From Manihot esculenta (lineage: Eukaryota; Streptophyta; Magnoliopsida; Malpighiales; Euphorbiaceae): a DNA stretch of 64,000 nt. Every line of letters begins with the position of its first letter. Position 1 is the first letter of the stretch. The notes beneath the pieces are model-generated. The model was not told the origin of the DNA, made no database searches, and saw only the letters and a list, made by a program, of their open reading frames with translations. Below are positions 1 to 10,035 of the stretch, piece after piece. The stretch spans positions 11,594,835 to 11,658,834 of the forward strand of contig NC_035173.2 of assembly GCF_001659605.2 (NCBI RefSeq). The letters run 5' to 3'. The position numbers and the translations under genes are program-made.

Positions 1-1902
1 TCAAATCCATACATGATCATACATATCCATAAACATGAGAACTTTTTCTTTTCTTTCACCAAACTCAACCTGTGCATGCACATAAACCTAAACATAAACC
101 ACACACTAGAGCCTCATCACATGCTCCAATGGGGTATCTCATCAAACATCAAGCTTGGTTGAACATAAACATCATAAAACATAGATCATGTATATACATG
201 GGATTATTCAAACATACTATGGTCAAGCACAATTCTAATCCTCAATATCAATATTACATAACATGACTGATCATAAACTTACATCATTTTTACAAATCAT
301 CATGTCCACATCTAACTATTACAAATCACATGACTTTACTTTTCTTGATTCCCTGATCTAGCCCGTACCTGCAAACCTGGGGAATATAGGAAAGGGGTGA
401 GCTACTAGAGCCCAGTGAGCAGAATACTAAAACATTTAAAACATATGACATCATGTAATGCATCATATCACAGACAAATCACATCAAGGGTGAACCTGTC
501 ACCAAATAGTCCCAGCATCATATCCGTGCCAGGCCGTAGAATGGGGTCCTGGTCTTCCTGTCATATCATAACATTACTTACCATTGCCCCAGGGCCTCAT
601 CTGGGCACCTAGTCTTCGCGTTCCATACCGTGCCAGGCCGTAGAATGGGGTCCTAGTCTTTCATACCGTGCCAGGTCGTAGAATGGGGTCCTGGTCTTTC
701 CTCAGGGACTAATTGGATCATACAGCATTCACCCACATCCACAACAAAGAATGCAGTGCAACATATTCGTGGATTCTAATTCAACAACCTATTATATCAC
801 ATGGCATTCGTGATGCATGATTCATGCTAAAACTTGCATTAATTTAAAACATAAGGTTTATTCTACTCACTTCAGGCTAACTCTGACAATGAACTGAAGC
901 AGCTGACTCACTGCTGGGGTCCTCGTTCCTTGGGTCCGAACCTACACAAGTGGACTCAAATAAGGAACCGAACATACTAGAACATGACTCTAAAAATATC
1001 CCCAAAAACCCCCTAAAACACCTCAAAACAATCAAAGAATTCATGCAAAGGAGGGCTGAACAGGGCACTTTCGGCGGCAGGTTCGGCAACCGAAAGTCCC
1101 TCCAGAGCCGAAAGTCATGCACCTTCGGCGGCTGAAGGTTCTCTCCAGAGACGAAACTCATGCATGTTCGCGCACCTTCAGTGGCCGAAAGTCCCCTCAG
1201 AGACGAAAGTCACTTTCGGGGGCAGGCTTCGGCAGCCGAAAGCTTGCCTCCACAGGCAGGTTCGGCGGCCGAATGTTCCTTCGGCTGCCGAACCTGAGTT
1301 TCTCCCAAAGTGGCAGAAACTCGGCTCTTATGCACATTTGCCTCCCAAAACCTTCAATCATGCATACAACTCAACCCAAAACATGCATAAATACATACAT
1401 AAGCTCCTAGGGCTCCAAACTATCCTAAACCCAACTACACACATCAAAGCAACTCAGCAACCTACATTATCCATAAACACAACACAAAACCTAACAAGCT
1501 CAACTAACCTAAGCATGCATTTCTACCCCAAGAATCAACTTGAAACTTGTTTAAAATATATAATGAGTTCAAGATCGGCTCTTACCTCTTGAAGATCGAG
1601 AGGAAAGAACGATCCTAGCTTGGAGATGGGGGAGATCGAGTTCCTTGAACCTCCAAGCTCCAAAACTTGCTTTTTGCTTCAAATATCTTCAAAACAAAGG
1701 TGAAAACTCATAAAAATCATGGAAGATTTGAAGAAAGAACTCAAGATCGGCATGAGGGCGGTGGAGATTCACCTTGGCCGAAAATTGGGAGAAAAGCTCG
1801 CCCGTTCGGACATGGGGACCCCTTTATAGGTGGTTGGCCAGGCCACTTTCGGGGGCCTAACGTACCTCTGCATGCATGCCATGTTCGGCGGCCGAACCTG
1901 GA
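1..1902 (-). mobile_element. A1: family A LTR, right-hand part truncated by window start (first segment)
   Basis: Reads in minus orientation and matches the other family A LTRs here: the minisatellite block near 530-700, the CTCTTACCTCTTGAAGATCG motif near 1580, the TATA region near 1822 and two arrays of TTCGGCGGCCGAA. It stops abruptly at 1902, where the plus-strand solo LTR A2 begins, and resumes at 4284. The 5 bases CTGGA are present on both sides of A2. Joining across A2 gives the sequence seen uninterrupted in A4 near 22040. The outer end lies beyond the window, so whether A1 is a solo LTR or part of a full element cannot be told. Confidence 0.9.
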
Positions 1903-2079
1903 TGTAATACCCGGCTAGACTCCGGTATCGGAATTCCTACCGTCCGGTGGAATCTCGGATGTCGGAAGCCTCTAGTAGGGTAGAAACATGTTTTCATAAA
2001 ATGTTTTAATGTATTTCATGATTTTAAGTAAGAAAGAAATGAGTTTTTGCATGAAAACAACCTTGGAGGAAAACTCAGG

Positions 2080-2225
2080 TTCGGCCGCCGAACATGCATG
2101 CACTTCGGGAGTGCTTTAGGCTCCCGAAAGCATAAGTGAGGGAAGTCCAGGTTCGGCCGCCGAACCTCAAGTTCGGCCGCCGAACATGGCTTGCATGCGG
2201 AGGCACTTTCGGCTCCCGAACGTGG
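2080..2225 (+). repeat. U3 palindrome array of A2
   Basis: Several copies of the 13-bp palindrome TTCGGCCGCCGAA (first at 2080-2092) and relatives such as TTTCGGCTCCCGAA, spaced 15-70 bp apart, ending about 15 bp upstream of the TATA box. Each full copy carries GCCGCC, the core of the plant ERF-type GCC box. The same arrangement recurs in A3, A4 and A5. A promoter role is inferred from position only. Confidence 0.85.
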
Positions 2226-2239
2226 CCTGGCCAGCCACC

Positions 2240-2246
2240 TATAAAG
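2240..2246 (+). promoter_or_regulatory. TATA box of A2 LTR (U3/R boundary region)
   Basis: TATAAAG lies in the conserved context CCACCTATAAAGGGG. The equivalent is TATAAAAG in A3 (8063-8070) and is present on the minus strand in A4 and A5. Its position about 340 bp into the sense LTR, just after the palindrome array, fits a retrotransposon U3 promoter. Transcription would run to the right. Confidence 0.75.
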
Positions 2247-2765
2247 GGGTCCCTTAGCCGAAAACGGGCGAGCTTTTTCCCCATTTTCGGCCAAGGTGAG
2301 CTCTCCGCCGCCCCCCACCGATCTTGAGTTCTTTCCTTCAAATCTTTCACGATTTTCACAAGTTTTCATCTTTGTTTTGAAGATTTTCGAGTATAAAGCA
2401 AGTTTTGGAGCTTTGAGGTTCAAGAAGCTCAATCTCTCCCATCTCCGAGCTAGGGTCGTCTTCCTCTCGATCTTCAAGAGGTAAGGGCCGATCTTAAGCT
2501 CACTATATGTTCTAAGTAAGTTTTAAGTAGATCTATGGGATAGAATGCATGTTTAGCTCATGGTTAGGTTTATGGGTTTAATATGTGTTTATGAACAATG
2601 TGAGTTGCTTGATGTGTTGTAGATGGGGTTTAAGTTAGTTTGAAGCCCCTAGGAACTTGTATGCTTGAGTATGTATGTCGTAGATTAGGAGAAATGCATG
2701 ATTGGAAAGTTTTGGAGGCAAATGTGCATAGAAGAGCTGAGTTTCTGCCACTATGGGAGAAACCA

Positions 2766-3030
2766 GGTTCAGCAGCCGAAGGAACTTTCGGCCGCCGAAC
2801 ATGCTTGTGGAGGCAGCCTTCGGCTGTCGAAGCTTGCCCCCGAAAGAAGACCTTCGTCTCTGTCTGGGAGTTTCGGCCGCCGAAAGTGCCGCCGAACATG
2901 CATGAGTTTTGCCTCTGTCTGGGAGTTTCGGCCGCCGAAGGTGCCGCTGAACCTGCCTGACTTTCGGCTCTGGAGGGACTTTCGGCTCTGGAGGGACTTT
3001 CGACCGCCGAACCTGCCGCCGAAAGTGCCC
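2766..3030 (+). repeat. Second palindrome array of A2
   Basis: A denser run of TTCGGCCGCCGAA and near copies, separated by linkers such as CTCTGGAGGGACTTTCGG and CTCTGTCTGGGAG. Two near-identical units of about 55-60 bp (around 2849-2905 and 2906-2950) suggest local tandem duplication. The array lies inside the possible LTR intron. Equivalent arrays are at 8586-8830 (A3), 21266-21440 and 28830-29010 (A4), 33955-34200 (A5), 46905-47095 and 53077-53265 (A6) and 63510-63785 (A8). Confidence 0.85.
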
Positions 3031-3474
3031 TGTCCAGCCTTCCCTTGCATGTTTTTCTATGATTGTTTCATGATGTTTTAGGGGGTTTTTGGGGAGTAGT
3101 TTAGAGTTATGTTCATGTTTGTTTGGTCCCTCATTTGAGTCCACCTGTGTAGGTTCGGACCTGAGGAACCGAGGACCACAGCAGTGAGTCAGCTGCTCCA
3201 GTGTCTGGTCAGAGCTATCCAGAGGTGAGTGGAATAACTCATTACGTTTTAAAGCAAATAATGGACATTTTAGCATGATTCACGCATCATGAATGCCATG
3301 TGATGATTTAGGTTGTTTGCATTAGAATTCACGAATATGTTGCATTGCATATTTTAATGTTGATGTGGATGAATGTTGGATGATCCATAGCCCTCGATCT
3401 ATGATGTGACGATGTGATATGTACGGTACGGAATGTAAGACCAGTGAGACCCATTCTACGTTCGCTGGCACCAT

Positions 3475-3655
3475 GTAAGAGAAAGACCAGGACCCATTCT
3501 ACGTTCTGGCACAGTTGGACTGTTATGTTATGCTATGTTATGTAAGAGAAAGACCAGGACCCATTCTACGTTCTGGCACAGTTGGACTGTTATGTTATGC
3601 TATGTTATGTAAGAGAAAGACCAAGACCCATTCTACGTTCTGGCACAGTTGGACT
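3475..3655 (+). repeat. 67-bp minisatellite in A2 LTR
   Basis: Two full units (3475-3541 and 3542-3608) and a partial third start with GTAAGAGAAAGACC and contain CATTCTACGTTCTGGCAC. They are nearly identical. Related but differently sized repeats lie at the same LTR position in A1 (about 530-700), A3 (about 9230-9390), A4 (about 20770-20890 and 28330-28440) and A8 (about 62930-63125), so this is a fast-evolving tandem repeat zone of the LTR. Confidence 0.9.
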
Positions 3656-4283
3656 ATGTAGAGGGCTATTGGTGACAAGTTCATCCTTGATGTGATTAGC
3701 TGTGATGTGATGCATTCCATGTTATCATATGTTTTAAATGTTTTATTATTCTGCTCATTGGGCTCTAGTAGCTCACCCCTCTCCCTAATCCCCCAGGTTT
3801 GCAGGCACATGGTAGACCAGGAGGTCAGCAAGAGTATTGAAGTCTTGTTTTTGTAATAGATAGTGTGGGCATGATAAATGTATTTGATGTTATGTAAAAG
3901 TACATTTTAGACATGTAATGTAATGAGGCTTATGGATGATAGAGGTGTGCTTGACCATAGAATGTTGTTATCCCTTTAATACATGATTTTAGATGTTTTA
4001 TGATGTTTATGTAAACCAACTCAACATATGTTGTATCGCCCATTGGGGCATTGATGAGATCCCACAGAGGGGTCATGATTATGATTATGTCTATGTTCAG
4101 TGCATGCACAGGTTGAGTTTGGTGTATGAATGAAAGAAAAGTTTTAATTTTTATGTATGTTCTTGATCATGTATGGGATTAAGCAGGTTCTCAGGATGTA
4201 TGTTAGGCTTGCTACGGGTCCCGGCGGCCTTAAGCCGACCTGGATCCTAGCGCCGGTAGCGGTCCGATTTTTGGGTCGTTACA

Positions 4284-4531
4284 CTGGACTTCCCTCACTT
4301 ATGCCTTCGGGGGCCTAAAGCACTCCCGAAGCGCATGCATGTTCGGCGGCCGAACCTGAATCTTTCTCCAAGGCTATTTTCATTCAAAACTCATTTCCTT
4401 TCTTGTTTAAAACCATAAAATAGATTAAAATATTTCATGAAAACATGGTTTTACCCTTCTAGAGGTTTTCGACATTCGAGATTCCACCGGACAGTAGGAA
4501 TTCTGATACCGGAGTCTAGCCGGGTATTATA
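4284..4531 (-). mobile_element. A1 LTR, second segment
   Basis: Continuation of A1 after A2, starting with the second copy of the CTGGA duplication. It runs to the LTR terminus, which reads GGGTATTATA instead of the usual GGGTATTACA. Beyond 4531 the sequence is family B LTR, so A1 is inserted in the left LTR of B-I. The terminus shows a C-to-T type change, compatible with an older insertion. Confidence 0.85.
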
Positions 4532-5915
4532 ATTATGGAAAAGGAAGACGCTTCTCACCACCATGTCTCTCCTTATGATTAAACCAATTAGGGAACGTTC
4601 TCTAATTAATTACTAATTAACAAATTGCCAAGGAACGTCCTTGGGCCTTAGGCATCAAAATAATTGTTAATTGCATGAAGGGATAGAGAGACCCAATCCT
4701 AACTACTCAAACGCATGAGATGTCGTTAGATCATATAATTTCCTTAGTTTTTACACCAAGTGTTCTTATGTTTGAATAATCCAAGCAATTATGGACTTAA
4801 ATCATCCAAACTAACATATTATTACTTTACAATCAAGAATCAACGTAGATCTAAACAACAAAGCAATATTGAAATCAAGCATGAAATTGTACAAATATTG
4901 AACAACCAAAAGTTAAACAATATTTGATCAAGTCTCCCAATCCATATAACAACTAAAGTATCACCTAATCTTCAACTAGAATAAAGGGTTTCAGCCTCTC
5001 ATGGCTGAAACAAAAACCAAAAAAAAAAAAAAAAAAAAAAGAAAGGTAGAAGAAGAGATGTGGCCACTTGCAATCCCGTAGGTGCCTCCAAGGGGCTTGA
5101 AAAGGCATGGAGAGGCTCCTTATGTGTCTATTTATACTTGAAAAGTGTTGCCCTAGATGATACTTGCTTCCTAATTAGTGAAGAGGCTGCCCAAGGTGTC
5201 AAGAGGCTACCCAAAAGACTTCAAGAGGCTGCCCAAAATGCCCTTGGTCCAAGATGTGCCATCCATGCACATGTGAGAAGGGAAAAACGTGGAGCATGTG
5301 TTCAAGTGCAAGGAGTGGGGCCTTTGGTCTTTGCTTGCTGTCCAAGTTTCTTCAAGATACTGCCCAAGGTGCCCAAGACTTGTCTTCACACTATCCTTGC
5401 CGCCCATGCACAATTAAGGAAGGTGGAGCCTCCTTTTGCAATTTGAATTTTGAATGTGCATGGCATAAAGTGGGAAACATGTGATTTTGGGATTTAGCTT
5501 CCTTACTAAGCTGAATCTTGAAATTCAAAATTTAATATGAATCTTGGAGATTTAAATTTCAAAATGCTTTCCTTATTTGGCTCTTCATTTATGGCAACTT
5601 GAGACTTCGCTTCTTGAATAAGGAAAAGGCTACTTGGAGTTTTGAAATTTGAATTTCAAATTGCTTTGGTTGAATGTTCTTTCCATATTTGCCACTTTTC
5701 TTATTTAGAACTTTCCTTATTTAGCTTGATTTTATTTCAACTTGGCAGGTTTGCACTCTTTTGCTCCAATTAATGCAGTTTTAGGGGGATTTTCTCCAAA
5801 ATGTCCTTTTACACCATTTTCTGCAAAATAATATCAAAAGCACTAAATTAAGCAGAAATCATGTAAATAATAATCAATAATATCAAGATAAAATAGACTA
5901 ATTTATGCTCTATCA
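4532..5915 (-). mobile_element. B-I left (3') LTR, partial
   Basis: Matches the right LTR of B-I (10791-12670) over its whole length and ends GCTCTATCA, the minus-strand LTR start TGATAGAGC. Its distal part lies beyond A1, outside the window. It contains a TATA element on the minus strand (TATAAATAG, 5128-5136), the stem-loop near 4988-5011, a run of about 24 A residues near 5020-5041 (shorter in the partner LTR) and an AT-rich stretch of AAATTCAAATTT-like palindromes near 5440-5670. Confidence 0.9.
5128..5136 (-). promoter_or_regulatory. TATA box of B-I LTR
   Basis: The minus strand reads TATAAATAG, a canonical plant TATA box, about 780 bp into the sense LTR. The same sequence region in B-V reads TATTTAAAG (59812-59820), and B-III carries a similar ATTTAAAGG. 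It would drive transcription leftwards out of the element. Confidence 0.55.
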
Positions 5916-5933
5916 AATACCCCCACACCTAGC
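5916..5933 (-). other. Polypurine tract of B-I
   Basis: The minus strand reads GCTAGGTGTGGGGGTATT immediately before the 3' LTR start TGATAGAGC. This is the expected place and composition for the plus-strand primer of reverse transcription. Identical tracts adjoin the left LTRs of B-II (13766 on) and B-IV (39048 on). Confidence 0.8.
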
Positions 5934-6933
5934 CTTTTGCTTGTCCTCAAGCAAATAAACATAGTCAAACAAGCTCTCTTTGCTCTAGATCCTTTATGTC
6001 CACTTAAGCTCTTACTCTATAGCACTATTTTGAATCATTGCAGTGAAGAATATATGCTTCAAGGTTATTCACCCTCTTTCCTTGTTTCCCTTTACTTACC
6101 ATGGCTAGGATTTGTTTTCCTCAAGAGAGACATTGCACATGCACATAGTCCTGTTCAATTAAGACTTTTTCTAGCTTTCAGAGTGATTTGCCCTTTACTT
6201 GAAACACTTTATTCAGCTTTTTGCACATTTAATCTCGCTTGAACAATTCACCAACCTTTTTACGTGAAAGTACATATTAGTGATACCCACCTCCAGTTAC
6301 TCAGTTGGTCACCTATTCAAGTGGGTACTAGCTCTGTTCATAGTCAATAACCATTGGAACAGTTTTCAATTTGTGCTTTGAAGTTTCTTTTGCCATTGCC
6401 GAATTGCATTCTCTTCAACATATTTGGGCAAATAAACACCAATTGCTAAATCAAGTCACATTAAGTTCATTCACACAATTTTCAATTCATTCTCTCTAAT
6501 GAGGGTCATCAATATATTTTTTACCATGGCAAGCTCAAAGATTCAATTCAAAAGGCAATTCCCAAAAATGAATACAACTCACTGCAATTGATTCAACTTA
6601 AGTTTAAAGAGTCATCACATCAATGGGGTCATGGAAAGAAAGCTCATCCAACACAGTCTATAAGTTTGAGTAAAGCATCTCAAAACTGAAAGAAAAACTA
6701 TGGCTACATGTGTGTGTTATTGAAAGCAAAAATAACAAAAATGAAAAAATTTTGCCTAATGCAAGCAAACTAAAGATTAAAGCAAAAATAAACTTAAAAG
6801 TAAAAATTCAGAGATATGCACCCTCGCACCTAAATCATGCATTGTCCTCAATGTATTGGAAATATTAAAATGCAAGAGAAATTGAGTACTCCTCTGGGTG
6901 TGGTGTGCATGGTGCGATCCTCTTGATCAAGGC
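5934..6933 (-). other. B-I 3' untranslated internal region
   Basis: No credible coding sequence. The stretch is conserved in B-II (13784-14272 plus 15876-16236) and B-IV (39066-40030). It includes a second polypurine-like motif near 6818-6855 that resembles the real tract and is followed by ATTGTCCTCA. The left edge of the pol remnant is marked by a shared sequence around GGTGTGGTGTGCATGGTGCG (about 6897-6916). Confidence 0.7.
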
Positions 6934-7347
6934 TCAAGTAATTGGGGAAGGAAAAAGCGTCCCAACTGCATTGAGCAAAAAGTGTAGCACTCCTTTTGAT
7001 TTGGTCATAGCCCATCCTATTTTTTCCATGTACTCATGAAGCAACATGATTAGCTTCTCTTCTTTCAGATGAGGTGTGCCTCTAGCCCTTATGTTTGCAT
7101 TTTTGAGATGATTGGGAAGCACTTTGAACTCCAATTCATGTTTCTCCATGTGTAGCTGCAGATTGATACTAAAATCTGGCAAAACAAACTCTACCTTATC
7201 CGGAGGTTTGGGCAAGCATTGATCTGCATGGTCCTTTTGTTTAGGTGCTTGGAATACCATTTGTTCATTGTGAGCATGGGCTGTTTGCATTGGATCCATG
7301 GCTGAATGGGTTTCAGTTGCCTCCTTCTGCGCAAGATTGATCTGCAA
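6934..7347 (-). pseudogene. B-I protease-RT linker remnant
   Basis: An open stretch of 137 codons. Its first part shares QTAHAH and LPKPPDK with the B-IV downstream ORF (40031-40546). Its middle (VLPNHLKNANIRARGTPHLK, then KIGWAM) corresponds to the segment just upstream of the RT in B-II, which has LPGHLKYMYLGADKTLPVIV and AIGWTIDD. Reverse transcriptase, RNase H and integrase do not follow; the reading frame passes into 3' untranslated sequence. It is therefore the stump of a deleted pol gene. Similar coding sequence with stops extends up to 7726. Whether the product has any function is unknown. Confidence 0.65.
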
Positions 7348-7726
7348 TGGAAGGCTGGAAGGAGTTTCATGCGATGGAAGCTAAAGAGGTGCGACTAGAA
7401 GAGTTGCAGGACTGTCCTGCGATCCAAGCTGAGGTGGTTCGGTTGGAGTTCCTTCTGACTGCGTAATATTGACCTGAAGAGGTGCGATTGGCTCTCCTTT
7501 ATTCTGTGCATGTTCACAATCCACCTGTTGGATGCAATGGTCAGTTTCTTATAGTTTTGGCTCTTTCTGGCTCTTTTCCTTGCAAAGATTATCGTTCAAA
7601 ATATCATCTTGATTTATATAAAAAAATCCTTGCTCAAATAATTAATGACATCTAAACTATCAACAGGTTCTGTTTGACCAGTTTGTTTGGACAAACAGTT
7701 TTCTGGTTGTTTCTCTTCAGCAGCTT

Positions 7727-10035
7727 TGTAATACCCTGCTAGACTCCGGTATCAGAATTCCTACCGTCCGGTGGATTCTCGGATGTCGGAGACCTCTAGA
7801 AGGGTAAAACCATGTTTTTATAAAATGTTTTAATGTGTTTTATGTTTTAAGCATGAAAGGAAATGAGTTTTTGCATGAAAACAACCTTGGAGGAAAACCC
7901 AGGTTTGGCCGCCGAACCTCAAGTTCGGCCGCCGAACATGCAGGCATTTCGGGTGTGCCTTAGGCCCCCGAAGGCATAAGTGAGGGAAGTCCAGGTTCGG
8001 CCGCCGAACATGGCATGCATGTGGAGGCACATTCGGCCCCCGAACATGGCCTGGCCAGCCACTATAAAAGGGTCCCTTAGCCGAAAACGGGTGAGCTTTT
8101 CTCCCCATTGTCGACCAAGGTGAGCTCTCCGCCGTTCCTCACCAATCTTTGAACTTTTCCTTCAAATCTTTCAAGATTTTCACGAGTTTTTGCTTTCTTT
8201 TGAAGATTTTCAAGTTTTGTACAAGTTTTGGAGCGTTGAGGTTCAAGAACTCAAATCCCTCCCACCTTCGAGTTTAGGTCGTCTCTCTCTCGATCTTCAA
8301 GAGGTAAGAGCCGATCTTAAACTTATTGCATGTTTTAAGTAAGTTTTATGAAGATCTATGGGGCAGAATGCATGTTTAGCTCATGGTTAGGTTTATGAGT
8401 TTATGTTATGTTTTGAGCAATGTATGTTGGATTTGTGTTGTTTGATGTGTTGTAGTTGGGGTTTAAGGTAGTTTGAGACCCCTAGGAGCTTGTATGCATG
8501 TTTTGGTTGAGCTAAATGTATGATGGTATGAGTTGGAGGCATTTGTGCATGTTTGAACCAAGTTTCTGCCCTTTGGGAGAAACCAGGTTCGGCAGCTGAA
8601 AGGACTTTCGGCGTCCGAACCCTCTTGTGGAGGCAGTATTCGGCTGCCGAAGCTTGCCCCGGAAAGAGGACTTTTGCCTCTGTCTGGGAGTTTCGGCCGC
8701 CGAAAGTGCCGCCGAACATGCATGAGTTTCGCCTCTGTCTGGGAGTTTCGGCCGCCGAAGGTGCCGCTGAACCTGCCTGACTTTCGGCTCTAGAGGGACT
8801 TTCGGCCGCCGAACTTGCCGCCGAAAGTGCCCTGTCCAGCCTTCCTTTGCATGTTTCTGCATGGATGTTTTGAGGTGTTCTAAGGGGTTTTTGGGGAATA
8901 GTTTAGAGTCATGTTCACGTATGTTTGGTCCCTCATTTGAGTCCACCTGTGTAGGTTCGGACCCGAGGAACCGAGTACCCCAGCAGTGAGTTTAGCTGCT
9001 TCTGAGTCAGTAGAGATTCAGCCAGAGGTGAGTTGAATAACTCTCATGCTTTTAAATAAATAAACCAGTTCTAGCATGATTCACGCATCATGAATGCCAT
9101 GAGATATAATAGGGTGCTTGCATTAGAACTCACGAATATGTTGCATTGCATAATATGTTGATGATGCGGATGAATGTTGAATGATCCTTTAGTTCTCCTA
9201 TGTTATGATATGATGATGATACGGTACGGAAGACCAGTGAGGCCCATTCTACGCCCCTGGCACCATGTAAGAGAAAGACCAGTGAGGCCCATTCTACGCC
9301 CGTGGCACAGTTGGAATGTTATGTTATGCTATGTTATGATTATGTAAGAGAAAGACCAGTGAGGCCCATTCTACGCCCTTGGCACAGTTGGACCATTTAG
9401 AGAACTATTGGTGACAAATTCATCCTTGATGTGATTAGCTGTGATGTGATGCATTTCATGTTATCATATATTTCAAATGTTTTATTATTCTGCTCACTGG
9501 GCTCTTGTAGCTCACCCCTCTCCCTTAACCCCCAGGCTTGCAGGTACAGGGTAGACCAGGAGGTCAGCAAGAGTAATGAAGTCTTATGTATGTAATAGCT
9601 AGAATGTGGACATGACGATTTGTAGAATGATGTAATGTAAAAGTACAGTATAGATATGTAATGTATTGATATTGAGGATTAGAAGTTGTGCTTGACCCTA
9701 TGGATGTTGTTATCCCTTTTATTACATGATCTTAGATGTTTTATGATGCTTATGTAAACCAACTCAACACATGTTATGCCACCCATTGGGGGCATTGATG
9801 AGGTCCCACAGAGGAGCCAATGTTTATGATTATGTTTATGTTCAGTGCATGCACAGGTTGAGTTGGTGTATGAGAGAATGAATGAAAGAAAAGTTTTAAT
9901 TTTTATGTATGTTGTTGATCATGTATGGGATTAAACAGGTTTACAGGTTGCATGTCAGGCTTGCTACGGGTCCCGGCGGCCTTAAGCCGACCTGGGTCCT
10001 AGTGCCGGTAACGGTCCGATTTTCGGGTCGTTACA
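7727..10035 (+). mobile_element. A3: complete solo LTR, family A
   Basis: 2309 bp, starting TGTAATACCCTGC and ending GGGTCGTTACA, flanked by the 5-bp duplication AGCTT (7722-7726 and 10036-10040). Features in sense order: U3 palindrome array near 7911-8045, TATAAAAG at 8063-8070, splice-donor-like GAG/GTAAGA at 8304, second palindrome array near 8586-8830, minisatellite near 9230-9390, acceptor-like CCCCCAG ending at 9535. There is no internal region. It interrupts the gag-derived coding region of B-I. Short open frames within it are by-products of the GC-rich palindromes and are not genes. Confidence 0.95.

Larger units (their letters stand above)
2481..3796 (+). other. Possible intron inside the family A LTR (A2 copy)
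   Basis: A strong plant 5' splice site, CAAGAG/GTAAGG, begins at 2481. A polypyrimidine tract followed by CCCCCAG ends at 3796, and a second possible acceptor, GCAG, ends at 3804. The putative intron is 1316 nt. The same donor and acceptor pair occurs in A3 (8304-9535), in A4 on the minus strand (about 28183-29312), and in diverged form in A5 and A6. The interval contains the second palindrome array and the minisatellite. Splicing is inferred from the sites and their conservation, not shown. Confidence 0.4.
1903..4283 (+). mobile_element. A2: complete solo LTR, family A
   Basis: A 2381-bp LTR in sense orientation. It begins TGTAATACCCGGC and ends GGGTCGTTACA, and is flanked by the 5-bp target duplication CTGGA (1898-1902 and 4284-4288). 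No internal region, PBS or polypurine tract is present, so it is a solo LTR, presumably left by LTR-LTR recombination. It inserted into A1, an LTR of its own family, in opposite orientation. Orientation was set from A4, where the PPT precedes TGTAATACC and the PBS follows GTTACA. The LTR holds a U3 palindrome array, a TATA box, a possible intron and a minisatellite, listed separately. Confidence 0.95.

Noticed and set aside
2016..2477. Open frames of 60-210 codons in the A LTRs with repeated FGGRK, RRPK, SAAE or PSAA peptides (for example 2016-2477, 2635-3276, 8393-8946, 21222-21539, 63422-63919)
   Set aside because: They are translations of the TTCGGCSGCCGAA arrays, occur in several frames and both strands of the same LTR, and have no start, length or sequence conservation between copies.
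3421..3660. CRISPR-like array (repeats with spacers)
   Set aside because: Units are 67 bp, near-identical throughout with no unique spacers; it is an LTR minisatellite in a plant element.
5060..5446. 128-codon plus-strand frame in the B-I LTR and its twin at 11814-12200
   Set aside because: The twin is simply the other LTR of the same element. The frame is antisense to the LTR, is not kept in B-II or B-IV, and has no domain.
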